A stretch of DNA of 42,006 bases from an uncultured Bacteroidota bacterium. Its GTDB lineage: Bacteria > Bacteroidota > Bacteroidia > AKYH767-A > OLB10. The stretch is taken from positions 1 through 42,006 of the forward strand of contig CAINEC010000142.1 of NCBI GenBank assembly GCA_903847585.1, written 5' to 3'. Position numbers and translations under genes: made by a program. Shown piece after piece: positions 1 through 9,368 of this stretch (its first letter is position 1; each line of letters opens with the position of its first letter). Below the pieces are notes generated by a model that saw only the letters and a list, made by a program, of their open reading frames with translations, did no database searches and was not told where the DNA came from.

Positions 1-7
1 AACAACT

Positions 8-2620
8 ATGAACTTTAATCAATATACGCTTAAGTCGCAGGAAGCGATACAGCAAGCACAGCAAATTGCAAGTGCAAATGGTAATCCCACCATTGATACA
101 GGTCATTTATTAAAAGCCTTATTAGAGGTGGATGAGAATGTAGTTCCTTTTTTACTCAAGAAGTTAAATGCAAACTTAAATACACTTTCCAACAGTGTAA
201 ATAAAATCGTTGATGGATATCCGAAAACTTCGGGTGGCTCTACTTACTTAAGTAATGAAATGAATCAAACGTTTAATAAATCACTTCAATTATTAAAGGA
301 TTTTAAAGACGAATTTGTATCCGTAGAACATTTGATGCTAGCACTTATCAGCAATAACGATAATGTAGCACGAATATTAAAAGAAAACGGAATTACTGAA
401 AAGGATTTAAAAAATGCCATGCTTGATCTGCGAAAAGGAGCTAAAGTAACAAGTGCATCAGCAGAAGAAACTTATAATTCTTTGAATAAGTATGCACGCA
501 ATTTAAACGAATTAGCGAGAGCAGGTAAATTAGATCCAGTAATCGGAAGAGATGAAGAGATCAGACGAGTGCTTCAAATTTTATCAAGAAGAACGAAAAA
601 CAATCCTGTACTAATCGGTGAACCCGGTGTAGGTAAAACTGCGATAGCAGAAGGACTAGCACATCGTATTATCAATGGGGATGTTCCTGAGAATTTAAAA
701 ACAAAAATGATTTACTCTCTTGATATGGGTGCGTTAGTAGCAGGAGCAAAATATAAGGGTGAGTTTGAAGAGCGATTGAAGTCTGTTGTAAAAGAAGTTA
801 TCAGCGCAGATGGAGAAATAATTTTATTTATCGATGAAATTCATACGCTCGTTGGTGCTGGCGGTGGCGAAGGAGCGATGGATGCTGCTAACATTCTTAA
901 GCCTGCATTAGCAAGAGGTGAACTTCGTTCTATTGGTGCAACAACACTGAACGAATATCAAAAGTTCATTGAAAAAGATAAAGCACTCGAAAGACGTTTT
1001 CAAAAAGTAATGGTAGAAGAGCCAAGTGCAGAAGATACAATCTCTATTTTACGTGGACTAAAAGAGCGCTATGAAACGCATCATAAAGTGCGAATTAAAG
1101 ACGAAGCAATCATCGCAGCTGCGGAACTAAGCGACCGTTATATCAGTGATCGTTTCTTACCAGACAAAGCTATCGACTTAGTGGATGAAGCAGCAGCGAA
1201 ACTTCGTTTAGAAATGGATTCAGTTCCTGAAGAACTAGATGAAATTCAACGACGCATTATGCAATTAGAAATTGAACGTGCCGCAATCAAACGTGAAGGC
1301 GATTCGAAAAAAGTGAATGAGATTGGAGAAGAATTAGCAAACCTTAACGAGCAACGTAATGCTATCAAAGGAAGATGGGAAGCTGAAAAGCAAATCATCA
1401 CCACTATTCAACAAACGAAAGCGGATATTGAAAACTTTAAAATTGAAGCAGAGCAAGCAGAGCGTACCGGTGACTATGGAAGAGTAGCAGAAATTCGATA
1501 TGGTAAGATTAAAGAAGCAGAAGAGAAATTAATCGCACTGAATGAAAAACTTATCGATGCTCAAAAAGACAAAGCACTCATCAAAGAAGAGGTAGACGCG
1601 GAAGATATAGCAGATGTGGTTAGTCGCTGGACAGGAATACCTGTTAAACGCATGTTGCAGAGTGAACGCGAAAAATTATTGCATCTCGAAACAGAATTAC
1701 ACAAACGTGTCGTTGGGCAAGAAGAAGCAATCGCAGCATTATCTGATGCAGTAAGAAGAAGTCGTGCAGGATTACAAGACAGCCGTAAGCCAATTGGTTC
1801 ATTCATTTTTCTTGGCACAACAGGAGTTGGTAAAACGGAATTAGCAAAGGCACTTGCAGAGTTTTTATTCAACGATGAAAATGCAATGACAAGGATAGAC
1901 ATGAGTGAATACCAAGAACGACATAGTGTAAGTCGTTTGATTGGAGCGCCTCCGGGATATGTTGGATATGATGAAGGTGGACAATTAACAGAAGCTGTGA
2001 GAAGAAGACCATATAGTGTTGTATTACTTGATGAAATTGAAAAAGCACATCCGGATGTATTTAATATTTTGTTACAAGTTTTAGATGATGGAAGATTAAC
2101 AGATAACAAAGGACGTATTGCGAATTTCAAGAATACGATTATTATTATGACATCAAATATTGGTGCTCATCTGATTCAATCGAATTCAGAAACATTAACT
2201 GATTTCAATACGGACGAAGTGCTTGCTAAAACAAAACTTGAAGTATTTGATTTGCTAAAAAAATCCATGCGCCCTGAATTCCTGAATCGTATAGATGAGA
2301 TTATTATGTTCTCACCTTTATCAAGGAATGAAATAAATAACATCGTTAGAATTCAATTCAATTCAGTTGCAAATATGCTCGCGAAAAATGATATTCGAAT
2401 TCACATTACAGAAGATGCAATTGACTGGCTTGCACAGTTAGGATATGATCCACAATTTGGTGCGAGACCTCTAAAGCGTGTAATGCAAAAACGTGTACTC
2501 AATGAATTAAGCAAGCAAATATTAGCAGGGACCATAAGTAAAGATGCGGTTATTGAAATCGACATTGATAAGAACTCTAATTTTATATTTAACAATAGAG
2601 AACTAGAAATCATAAATTAA
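8..2620 (+). CDS. clpB: ATP-dependent disaggregase ClpB
   Basis: Cytosolic Hsp100 chaperone that threads aggregated proteins through a hexameric ring together with DnaK. The 870 residues match the usual ClpB length. Seen in order: an N-terminal double Clp repeat (about 1-145), first AAA+ module with Walker A GEPGVGKT (204-211) and Walker B LFIDE (about 273-277), a long charged coiled-coil middle domain (about 410-525) that separates ClpB from ClpA/ClpC, and a second AAA+ module with Walker A GTTGVGKT (603-610) followed by the conserved [10 protein letters not shown] pore loop. No IGF/L-type ClpP-binding loop was noticed, as expected for ClpB. The ATG lies 7 bases into the window, so the promoter is not visible. 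A strong terminator follows 15 bases after the stop. Confidence 0.97.
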   Translation: MNFNQYTLKSQEAIQQAQQIASANGNPTIDTGHLLKALLEVDENVVPFLLKKLNANLNTLSNSVNKIVDGYPKTSGGSTYLSNEMNQTFNKSLQLLKDFKDEFVSVEHLMLALISNNDNVARILKENGITEKDLKNAMLDLRKGAKVTSASAEETYNSLNKYARNLNELARAGKLDPVIGRDEEIRRVLQILSRRTKNNPVLIGEPGVGKTAIAEGLAHRIINGDVPENLKTKMIYSLDMGALVAGAKYKGEFEERLKSVVKEVISADGEIILFIDEIHTLVGAGGGEGAMDAANILKPALARGELRSIGATTLNEYQKFIEKDKALERRFQKVMVEEPSAEDTISILRGLKERYETHHKVRIKDEAIIAAAELSDRYISDRFLPDKAIDLVDEAAAKLRLEMDSVPEELDEIQRRIMQLEIERAAIKREGDSKKVNEIGEELANLNEQRNAIKGRWEAEKQIITTIQQTKADIENFKIEAEQAERTGDYGRVAEIRYGKIKEAEEKLIALNEKLIDAQKDKALIKEEVDAEDIADVVSRWTGIPVKRMLQSEREKLLHLETELHKRVVGQEEAIAALSDAVRRSRAGLQDSRKPIGSFIFLGTTGVGKTELAKALAEFLFNDENAMTRIDMSEYQERHSVSRLIGAPPGYVGYDEGGQLTEAVRRRPYSVVLLDEIEKAHPDVFNILLQVLDDGRLTDNKGRIANFKNTIIIMTSNIGAHLIQSNSETLTDFNTDEVLAKTKLEVFDLLKKSMRPEFLNRIDEIIMFSPLSRNEINNIVRIQFNSVANMLAKNDIRIHITEDAIDWLAQLGYDPQFGARPLKRVMQKRVLNELSKQILAGTISKDAVIEIDIDKNSNFIFNNRELEIIN

Positions 2621-2635
2621 GTTAACCGCTAATAA

Positions 2636-2669
2636 CAAAGAACGCCGAAATAAATTTCGGCGTTCTTTG
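2636..2669. terminator. Bidirectional intrinsic terminator, clpB / agmatinase family gene
   Basis: A perfect 15-bp stem (2636-2650 pairs with 2655-2669) closes a 4-base TAAA loop, with GC-rich core CGCCG. It lies between the convergent clpB and agmatinase-family genes. The AT-rich ends of the stem can serve both strands. Confidence 0.9.
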
Positions 2670-2686
2670 TTTAAATATCAATTCAA

Positions 2687-3775
2687 CTATTTTATTAATC
2701 CCTTTGACTTTGCTAACACTCCACATAAGTGAAACAACATTCGCGAACCAACATTACCATCCCAATCATCCTCACCAGGAGAAACTTCATTTAAGTCGAA
2801 GGAGATAATTTTCTTTTTACTTTTTGCTAATGCAGATAACAAATAAGTAATCTCATGAAATTCGAATCCACCAGCAACTGGGGTTCCAGTATTAGGACAA
2901 AGTTTCGGATCTAATCCATCAATATCAAAACTAATATGTACGTGCTCAGGTAAAGAGGCTATAATTTCATCGCACATCTTTTTCCAAGAGGCTCCTTCGT
3001 ATTGTTTCTTACGTACATCTGCATAGGTATATACTTTTACGCGATTAGCATTTTTTTCAGCGAAGTTATTTTCCTCTTCACAAAAGTCACGAATACCTAA
3101 CTGAACTAATTTTGTTACTTCTTTTAATTGAAGTGTATTATACATAATAGATGCATGTGAATAGGTAAACCCTTCATATGCTTTGCGCAAATCCATGTGA
3201 GCATCGATTTGTAGAATTCCATACTTCTTGTATTTCTTTGAAAGTGCTTTAAAGAATCCCAATGGCGTGCTATGATCTCCTCCTACTAACCCAACTAATT
3301 TTCCTTTGTTTAACCATTCAGTAGTGATCCCTTCTACGTGGTCAATCATTTTTGCTGATGCTACATTAACCTCATCTAATGCTTTCTTTAGCTTAGGATC
3401 ATTTTGCGGACTTTTTCCATCTCCGAATGCATCAATAATTTTAGCCGCTGATTTTTTCGCAGCTTTGCTTTGCGTTTGTAATTGCTTGGATATATCGGTC
3501 ATGGCTATACCCTGTTTCCATAATTCAGGAAATTCATCATGAAATAAATCAACTTGTGCAGATGCTTCTAAAATTGCTGCTGGCCCTTTCGACGTACCGC
3601 CGCCGTAACTAACTGTAGCTTCCCATGGCACTGGAATTAAAACTATTTCCGACTCTTCGGGAGTAAAAGGCAAACCAAATACATTGGCCTCTTTTAAACC
3701 TGGCGAATTAGGATTAAATGATTTAATTTTCGCAATTCTTTTTGCTAATGAACTAGATACCGTCTTTAATTTCAT
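2687..3775 (-). CDS. Agmatinase/arginase-family ureohydrolase
   Basis: Binuclear-manganese ureohydrolase that hydrolyses a guanidino compound to urea (or formamide) and an amine. The metal ligands are visible: GGDHS (His168), DAHMD (Asp191, His193, Asp195) and SFDIDGLDP (Asp284, Asp286). Glu330 in FDLNEVSP is in the position expected near the substrate. At 362 residues it is longer than typical agmatinases (about 300) because of a Lys/Ala-rich insertion around residues 95-140. Such long forms are usually annotated only as agmatinase family, and substrate (agmatine, arginine or formimidoylglutamate) cannot be settled from motifs. No speA-like or hut gene is adjacent. The gene is convergent with clpB and ends before the shared terminator. 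Confidence 0.88.
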   Translation of the reverse strand: MKLKTVSSSLAKRIAKIKSFNPNSPGLKEANVFGLPFTPEESEIVLIPVPWEATVSYGGGTSKGPAAILEASAQVDLFHDEFPELWKQGIAMTDISKQLQTQSKAAKKSAAKIIDAFGDGKSPQNDPKLKKALDEVNVASAKMIDHVEGITTEWLNKGKLVGLVGGDHSTPLGFFKALSKKYKKYGILQIDAHMDLRKAYEGFTYSHASIMYNTLQLKEVTKLVQLGIRDFCEEENNFAEKNANRVKVYTYADVRKKQYEGASWKKMCDEIIASLPEHVHISFDIDGLDPKLCPNTGTPVAGGFEFHEITYLLSALAKSKKKIISFDLNEVSPGEDDWDGNVGSRMLFHLCGVLAKSKGLIK

Positions 3776-3822
3776 ATTAAAAATTTGAAATGCGAAGGTA
3801 ATTAATTTGCTGCTTAGTTGGC

Positions 3823-4884
3823 TTATTTGCTTAGCTGCAGAGAAAATGAAAAGGTTGTTCCTTTTCCAACTTCAGAATGTACACTGATATATTGACTATG
3901 CGCTTCGATAATATGCTTCACGATGGCTAGACCTAAACCGGTACCGCCCTGGTCGCGTGAACGACTTTTATCAACACGATAGAAGCGCTCGAAAAGGCGT
4001 GGGAGATGTCCTTTCTCAATACCAATTCCATTATCTGCAACATCAATAATAATCTTATCGCCTCCATCAGCATAACTAATCAATGTCTCTCCACCTTGCA
4101 CACCATACTTGATAGAGTTAACAAGTAAATTAACAACCACCTGACGAACAAGATCGCGATCGCCGTTCACATAAACGGGACGATTAGCTTCTTCTGCAAG
4201 ATGAAGTCTGATTTTCTTTTCTTTTGACTGTATCTCTAATGAGTCAATCACATCATGAATCAAATCTGTGATATCAAAAGTTCTTATCTCAACAATCAAC
4301 TCTCCAGCTTCTAACTTAGAAATTGATTCAAGATCATCTACCATGGTAACCAAACGATCAATACTTTTAGCTGCCTTATTTAAATACAAAACATTAATAT
4401 CGGCATCCTCTATTCCACCATCAATCAGCGTATGTATATATCCTTGCGCAGAGAAAATTGGTGTTTTTAATTCATGTGATACATTACTTAAAAATTCCCT
4501 TCTATAAATTTCTACCTGCTTAAGATTATCAATCTCTTCCTTCGATTCTTTACTCCAGTCGACCAATATTTTCTGAATCTCATTGGTAATATCAGTTCCT
4601 TGACCGTGGAATAAACGTATCGGTTCATTCGGACTTTTAAGTTTTATAATATCACGATAAATCCTGTTAAGATTATTAAAAATATAGTGAGAATACAAGT
4701 ATTTTAAAGATGCAAGTGAAAGTAAAAAGACAATCACGAATAGAATAACAAAACCTAATCCAGGGAGCGCAGAAAAAAACAATGAAGTAAACAGATAAAA
4801 CAAACCCGTTACAACAGAGCTTAAAATTAAAGATGCAATGATGGTTATTTTGAGTGGCTTCACTTCAAATAGCTTCTTGTACAA
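3823..4884 (-). CDS. phoR: Sensor histidine kinase, PhoR-like
   Basis: Membrane histidine kinase expected to phosphorylate the PhoB-like regulator encoded 13 bases upstream. Two hydrophobic segments (about 12-35 and 42-65) form a hairpin with only a few residues between them, so there is no real periplasmic sensing domain. This fits PhoR, which reads phosphate status through the Pst transporter and PhoU rather than binding phosphate. The HisKA box is SNVSHELKTP with His137. Later come the N-box (VVNLLVNSIKYG), G1 box DNGIGI, F-box region LFERFYRVDKSRS and G2 box GGTGLGLAI. The PhoR name rests on the pairing with phoB and the facing pst genes; by sequence alone it is a generic class I kinase. 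Confidence 0.88.
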   Translation of the reverse strand: MYKKLFEVKPLKITIIASLILSSVVTGLFYLFTSLFFSALPGLGFVILFVIVFLLSLASLKYLYSHYIFNNLNRIYRDIIKLKSPNEPIRLFHGQGTDITNEIQKILVDWSKESKEEIDNLKQVEIYRREFLSNVSHELKTPIFSAQGYIHTLIDGGIEDADINVLYLNKAAKSIDRLVTMVDDLESISKLEAGELIVEIRTFDITDLIHDVIDSLEIQSKEKKIRLHLAEEANRPVYVNGDRDLVRQVVVNLLVNSIKYGVQGGETLISYADGGDKIIIDVADNGIGIEKGHLPRLFERFYRVDKSRSRDQGGTGLGLAIVKHIIEAHSQYISVHSEVGKGTTFSFSLQLSK

Positions 4885-4897
4885 AAGTACCTAATTA

Positions 4898-5584
4898 TCA
4901 AATATCGAATTTGTATCCGATTCCTTTAATTGTCTTGATTGAATCGTCGCCTAACTTCTCTCTGATCTTGCGGATATGCACATCAATAGTACGGTCACCT
5001 ACTACAATATCAGAACCCCATACTCTCGACAAAATATCTTCACGCGTAAATACCTTACCTGGTTTAGAAGTAAGGAGCGCAAGTAATTCAAATTCTTTGC
5101 GAGGTAAAACAATTGACTCTTCACCCTTATAAACCAAATAACTCTCTCTATCAATTTTCAAGTTGCCAATTTGAACCACTGGAGTTGATGTGCCAGTGCT
5201 TCCATTTAATCTTCTTAATAGCGCCTTCACTCTGCTCAACATAATTCTTGGTTTGATTGGCTTTGTGATATAATCATCAGCTCCCACATCAAACCCTGCT
5301 AACTGAGAGTATTCTTCATTCCGAGCAGTTAAAAAAGTAATAAGTGTATTTTGCAATTCCGGGATTTCGCGCATCACCCGACAAGCTTCAATTCCATCCA
5401 TGATTGGCATCATAATATCCAATATCACTAAATGTGGAATTTCTCTCCTTGCAATTTCAACCGCTTCCTTACCATTTTTAGCTTGAAGCACCTGATAACC
5501 TTCTTTTTTGAGATTATATTCCATAAACTCAAGAATATCTGGCTCGTCGTCGACTATTAATACTTTAACATTTAAGTTTTCCAT
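4898..5584 (-). CDS. phoB: Response regulator, PhoB/OmpR family
   Basis: Two-domain DNA-binding response regulator of 228 residues. The receiver domain shows the acidic pair Asp12-Asp13, the phosphoacceptor Asp56 (VILDIMMP), a conserved Thr in FLTARN and Lys in ITKPIKP. The C-terminal winged-helix (about 125-228) has the OmpR-type LPRKEFELLALL and GDRTIDVHIRKIREKLG motifs. It is transcribed first, followed 13 bases later by the kinase, and stands back to back with the phosphate porin-pst-phoU run, which makes control of phosphate uptake the likely job. A candidate two-half-site Pho box lies upstream of its start (5629-5646). Confidence 0.92.
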   Translation of the reverse strand: MENLNVKVLIVDDEPDILEFMEYNLKKEGYQVLQAKNGKEAVEIARREIPHLVILDIMMPIMDGIEACRVMREIPELQNTLITFLTARNEEYSQLAGFDVGADDYITKPIKPRIMLSRVKALLRRLNGSTGTSTPVVQIGNLKIDRESYLVYKGEESIVLPRKEFELLALLTSKPGKVFTREDILSRVWGSDIVVGDRTIDVHIRKIREKLGDDSIKTIKGIGYKFDI

Positions 5585-5628
5585 AAAACTATTTTTCTAG
5601 TCAAATATCGCATTGTTACATTATCAAA

Positions 5629-5646
5629 ATGTTAATGCAATATTAA
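5629..5646 (-). promoter_or_regulatory. Possible PhoB half-site pair upstream of phoB
   Basis: Read on the minus strand, TTAATAT (5646-5640) and TTAACAT (5635-5629) stand 11 bases apart, the spacing of PhoB half-sites. They lie 45 bases before the phoB start and could serve autoregulation. The surrounding DNA is very AT-rich, so a chance match is possible. Confidence 0.3.
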
Positions 5647-5790
5647 AGGATAATCAACTCTTTTTAACACCCAATCACATGTTTTTATAAATAAAACATG
5701 ATATAAAATTCAATTATAGTGACTCACGTTGAAATTAACTAGAAATGGTCCTTACATTAATTATTTAGTCGAATATTAAACCCCTATTTG

Positions 5791-5830
5791 TTAACATTAA
5801 CTTAACACTGCTGTAAAACATGGTTAACAT
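5791..5830 (+). promoter_or_regulatory. Pho box-like array of four direct half-sites
   Basis: Four 7-base units start at 5791 (TTAACAT), 5802 (TTAACAC), 5813 (GTAAAAC, degenerate) and 5824 (TTAACAT), that is, at an exact 11-base period. PhoB binds direct 7-base repeats separated by 4 bases in known systems, giving the same 11-base period. The array lies 116-155 bases upstream of the porin start in the 361-base region between phoB and the porin. I found no clear TAnnTTTG element between it and the porin, as might be expected for an activator-dependent promoter. The remainder of 5585-5945 is AT-rich without other recognisable content. Confidence 0.5.
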
Positions 5831-5945
5831 TATGACAATTTCTTTGCAATTAATTAATGAATTAGCAAGTACCTAACATTTACTTAATACAATCAATATT
5901 ACAATTAATCCAATAATAATTCACAAAACCATAATTATCAACAAT

Positions 5946-7199
5946 ATGAACAATCCGAACTTTCACACTTTATTACTTAAACTAATTAAGAATGGGTTAA
6001 TAGCAGTATTATTAATCAACATTCCTTCTATGGCATTAAGTCAAACAGACACAACAAAAAAGATTAGTGTTGTTGACAATACAAAAATGAAATGGTATGA
6101 AAGCTTTTCAATTAGAGGATACTCACAAGTAAGATATAATAGGTTGTTGGAGACAAATGAAAATCTAGGCTGCGAGCAATGTGATAGATCTTGGGGTAAA
6201 AATGGAGGTTTCTTTATTCGTCGTATGCGTGTTATAATTTATGGACAAATAAATAAAAACGTTTACTTCTATGTGCAGCCTGACTTTGCGAGTAGCCCAT
6301 CATCAGACAGACTTCATTTTGGACAGTTAAGGGATGCATACTTTGACATTGGCCTAGATAAAGAAAATGAGTTCAGAGTACGTATAGGTCAGAGTAAAGT
6401 TCCTTATGGTTTCGAGAATATGCAGTCTAGTCAAAATAGAATTCCATTGGATCGAAATGATGCTTTAAATAGTGCTGTTTCCAATGAACGAGACCTTGGA
6501 GCATTTTTATATTGGGCACCAAAAAATAAAAGAAAACTATTTTCTAGTCTTGTTGCTGATGGTCTTAAAGGGAGTGGAGACTATGGTATTTTTGCTTTTG
6601 GTGTTTACAATGGTCAAACAGCAAACAATCCAGAATTGAACAATGAACCGCATATTGTTACACGAGTAACATATCCTTTTGAGATTAAAAACCAAATCAT
6701 TGAACTTGGTGTTCAAGCCTACAATGGTAAATGGGTAATGCCTAAATCAAATTTAAGTTCAGGAGTTAAAACTAACACTGATCTGAATTATACAGATAAG
6801 AGAGTCGCAGGAACATTCGTGGTATATCCAAAACCTTTCGGTATTCAAGCAGAATACACGATTGGTGAGGGTCCAGAATTTAATAAAGTAACAGATTCTA
6901 TTGAAGTAAGAGGGCTAAAGGGAGGCTATGTAACATTAAGCTACATGACGAAGATTAAAAGTCAAATATTAATCCCATTTGTCAGATATCAATATTATGA
7001 TGGTGGAAAAAAACACGAAAAAGACGCAAGAAGCTACAATGTTGAAGAACTTGAAATTGGAGGTGAATGGCAACTCAATAAAAATTTTGAGCTAGTTGTC
7101 AACTATACGATTTCAAAAAGAAGATACGAAGATTTTGTGTTGCAGGATAATTACCAAACAGGAAACCTACTTCGTATTCAGGCACAGGTCAATTTCTAA
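5946..7199 (+). CDS. Phosphate-selective porin, OprO/OprP family
   Basis: Outer-membrane beta-barrel channel expected to admit phosphate or polyphosphate. A signal peptide is visible (hydrophobic GLIAVLLINIPSMALS, cleavage near residue 32). The body has alternating strands typical of the OprO/P family: SIRGYSQVRYN, GGFFIRRMRVIIYGQ, VYFYVQPDFA and a C-terminal strand ending in LLRIQAQVNF, whose final Phe fits recognition by the barrel assembly machinery. A Cys pair (GCEQCDRSW) sits in an early loop. It leads the pst gene run, 46 bases ahead of pstS, and is downstream of the Pho box-like repeats, so phosphate-starvation control is likely. The assignment to phosphate is supported strongly by context. 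Confidence 0.88.
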   Translation: MNNPNFHTLLLKLIKNGLIAVLLINIPSMALSQTDTTKKISVVDNTKMKWYESFSIRGYSQVRYNRLLETNENLGCEQCDRSWGKNGGFFIRRMRVIIYGQINKNVYFYVQPDFASSPSSDRLHFGQLRDAYFDIGLDKENEFRVRIGQSKVPYGFENMQSSQNRIPLDRNDALNSAVSNERDLGAFLYWAPKNKRKLFSSLVADGLKGSGDYGIFAFGVYNGQTANNPELNNEPHIVTRVTYPFEIKNQIIELGVQAYNGKWVMPKSNLSSGVKTNTDLNYTDKRVAGTFVVYPKPFGIQAEYTIGEGPEFNKVTDSIEVRGLKGGYVTLSYMTKIKSQILIPFVRYQYYDGGKKHEKDARSYNVEELEIGGEWQLNKNFELVVNYTISKRRYEDFVLQDNYQTGNLLRIQAQVNF

Positions 7200-7212
7200 T
7201 TGACCTTTTATT

Positions 7213-7220
7213 TATATTTG
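7213..7220 (+). promoter_or_regulatory. Candidate -7 element for pstS (TATATTTG)
   Basis: Exact match to the Bacteroidota -7 consensus TAnnTTTG, 25 bases before the pstS ATG, which would give a leader of about 22 bases. No TTG is found at the usual -33 distance, so this may be a weak internal promoter supplementing read-through from the porin gene. Confidence 0.35.
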
Positions 7221-7245
7221 GAAATACAACAGTAATTTTAACTTT

Positions 7246-8094
7246 ATGATTTGCTCTCATGTAACATCTTCCAGGTTTCTTTTATTGCTTTTCTCAATGA
7301 TTTTTTCTGTAAACTCGGCGTTTTCACAAAAGCTACTGCTTAAAGGGAGCGATTCAGTTTTGCCACTCGGCCAGAAAGTAGCAGAACAGTTTATGAAGTC
7401 AAATAAAAATGTAAACATCAGTGTTGTCGGTGGTGGGTCAGGAGTAGGAATTACTGCATTAATTGATGGAACAACTCAAATTGCCATGACATCGCGACCT
7501 ATTAAAATGGATGAAAAACTAAGACTACAAAATGCAGGTCGTCAATATAAAGAAGTTAAAATTGCTTTTGACGCTTTGAGTATTATTGTAAATCCAGGAA
7601 ACAAAGTAACTCAATTAACAAGAGAACAAATCGAAGGGATTTTTACAGGTAAAATCAAGAATTGGAAAGAAGTTGGTGGAGATGATTTGAAAATTGTTGC
7701 CTATGCCAGAGAAACGTCTTCAGGAACTTATGAGTTTTTTAAAGAGCATTTATTAAACCGTAAAAATTATGCAGCTACATGTCTAAACATGCCGGCATCA
7801 GGAGCAGTTATTCAATCAGTCAGTCAAACAAAAGGCGCAATCGGATATGTAGGATTAGCATACCTTGATAAAAGTGTTAAAGCAATTGGAGTGTCAACTG
7901 ACAAAGGGAAAACATATGTAAAACCATCAGTGGCAACTGCTAAAAACAAAACATACCCAGTTGTTCGCCCATTGTTCTTCTATTATCCAACTAAATCTGA
8001 AGCGATTGTTAAACCATTCATTGACTATGTTACTGGAAAAACTGGTCAAGGATTAGTATCTCAAATTGGATACATTTCTTTAGACGGATTTTAA
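7246..8094 (+). CDS. pstS: Phosphate ABC transporter substrate-binding protein PstS
   Basis: Periplasmic phosphate-binding protein that delivers phosphate to PstCAB. It has 282 residues with a signal peptide ending near SAFSQ (about residue 28). Phosphate-contacting motifs are readable: KGSDSVLP near the mature N-terminus, GGGSGVG, the MTSRP segment and RETSSGTYEFF. The protein has no lipobox Cys at the cleavage site, so it should be soluble in the periplasm. A perfect terminator-like hairpin separates it from pstC, which would allow more PstS than permease to be made. Confidence 0.94.
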   Translation: MICSHVTSSRFLLLLFSMIFSVNSAFSQKLLLKGSDSVLPLGQKVAEQFMKSNKNVNISVVGGGSGVGITALIDGTTQIAMTSRPIKMDEKLRLQNAGRQYKEVKIAFDALSIIVNPGNKVTQLTREQIEGIFTGKIKNWKEVGGDDLKIVAYARETSSGTYEFFKEHLLNRKNYAATCLNMPASGAVIQSVSQTKGAIGYVGLAYLDKSVKAIGVSTDKGKTYVKPSVATAKNKTYPVVRPLFFYYPTKSEAIVKPFIDYVTGKTGQGLVSQIGYISLDGF

Positions 8095-8107
8095 TAACGA
8101 ATTATTA

Positions 8108-8141
8108 AATAAAAGCCGCATTTATCAATGCGGCTTTTATT
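8108..8141 (+). terminator. Hairpin between pstS and pstC (attenuating terminator)
   Basis: A perfect 13-bp stem (8108-8120 with 8129-8141) encloses an 8-base loop, with core GCCGC and a T-rich 3' arm. It sits 13 bases after the pstS stop inside an operon, so partial termination is more likely than complete termination. The first in-frame ATG of pstC (8128) straddles the loop and 3' arm, which argues against its use. Confidence 0.8.
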
Positions 8142-8169
8142 AGTTTTAGTTAAACCACTACCTTTGACC

Positions 8170-9363
8170 GTGATTAAAAAAATATTAAATAAAACCATTG
8201 AAGGAGTCTTAATGCTGAGTAGTACAATTACTACGCTAACTGTATTATTGATTGTCCTGTTTTTATTTAAAGAAGGTGTTTCCGTTTTTAAAGAATCTCC
8301 CTTAGATGGAGATAATGTAATTGTTTTAAACAACCAAAATGATGTCAATCATTTGTCTGCCGCTGACATTAAAAAAATATTTGATCAAGAAACCACTAAT
8401 TGGAAATTAGTCGGTGGTGCCAACGACTCTATATTACTTTTCACTTTCAATGATCTTAGTAATTATTTTTCTGAAGAAGAGCTAGGACCTGAATTCGAAT
8501 ATTTACCTCATAAAATGGATTCGCTCATTGAAGCTAATCCGGGAATGATTGCCGTCTTCTCAAAAAAATATCTAGACAAAAATCACAAGTCAAAAGTTGC
8601 TACTATTGATAATATCTCGCCTAAAACTTTTTTATTAGGTAAGGAATGGTTTCCAACTGCAAATCCCGCTGTACAACTTGGTGTATTACCTTTGATTTTA
8701 GGAACACTCTATGTTTCGATAGTTGCTATTCTTATTGCATTGCCTATTGGATTAGCTACGGCTATTTATATTGCTGAAGTAGCACATCCAAAAATTCGTG
8801 CTATTTATAAACCAGTTATTGAATTATTAGCAGGAATTCCATCAGTAGTATATGGTTTTTTCGGGTTGATAGTTATTGTCCCTTTAATTCAAAAAATATT
8901 TGATTTGCCAGTTGGTGAATCTGGATTAGCTGGTGCAATAGTACTTGCTATCATGGCCCTTCCAACTATTATTACAGTTACTGAAGATGCATTGAGAAAC
9001 ACACCACGTGCAATGAAAGAAGCTAGTCTTGCATTAGGAGCAACACAATGGCAAACTATTTACAAAGTCGTAATCCCCTACTCTGCATCAGGAATTTCTG
9101 CCGCTGCAATTTTAGGAATCGGAAGAGCAATTGGAGAAACAATGGCGGTTTTAATGGTAACTGGAAATGCTGCTGTAATGCCACATTCATTATTAGAGCC
9201 ATTACGAACAATTCCAGCAACAATCGCCGCTGAACTAGGTGAAGCACCTGCAAATGGTATTCACTACAAAGCATTATTTGGACTTGGATGTATTTTATTT
9301 ATCATCACAATGGTCATTAATATTTGGGTAGAAACAATTTCAAAAAGACGCGTTAATCGATAA
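8170..9363 (+). CDS. pstC: Phosphate ABC transporter permease PstC with PstS-like insert
   Basis: Inner-membrane permease of the phosphate transporter. I place the start at GTG 8170 because family N-termini begin with an amphipathic segment like VIKKILNKTIEGVLML. The upstream ATG (8128) lies in a hairpin, TTG 8164 is an alternative, and ATG 8212 has a good AAGGAG but would remove that segment. TM1 (about 15-36) is followed by an extra soluble region (about 40-160) with LSAADIKKIF, NWKLVGG and AVFSKKYLDK, closely echoing PstS. The permease core then begins (about 166 on) with further membrane spans and the EAA loop EASLALGATQWQTIYKVVIP that contacts PstB. Five bases separate its stop from pstA. 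Confidence 0.93.
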   Translation: MIKKILNKTIEGVLMLSSTITTLTVLLIVLFLFKEGVSVFKESPLDGDNVIVLNNQNDVNHLSAADIKKIFDQETTNWKLVGGANDSILLFTFNDLSNYFSEEELGPEFEYLPHKMDSLIEANPGMIAVFSKKYLDKNHKSKVATIDNISPKTFLLGKEWFPTANPAVQLGVLPLILGTLYVSIVAILIALPIGLATAIYIAEVAHPKIRAIYKPVIELLAGIPSVVYGFFGLIVIVPLIQKIFDLPVGESGLAGAIVLAIMALPTIITVTEDALRNTPRAMKEASLALGATQWQTIYKVVIPYSASGISAAAILGIGRAIGETMAVLMVTGNAAVMPHSLLEPLRTIPATIAAELGEAPANGIHYKALFGLGCILFIITMVINIWVETISKRRVNR

Positions 9364-9368
9364 TCAAT

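Noticed and set aside
1561-2130. A 189-codon open frame antisense to clpB
   Set aside because: It lies wholly within the second AAA+ module of clpB, has Ser/Leu-rich low-complexity composition typical of reverse-strand shadows and no recognisable motif.
2855-2880. TTCGAATCC, resembling a tRNA T-loop
   Set aside because: It is inside the agmatinase-family coding region, and no acceptor stem or anticodon arm can be drawn around it.
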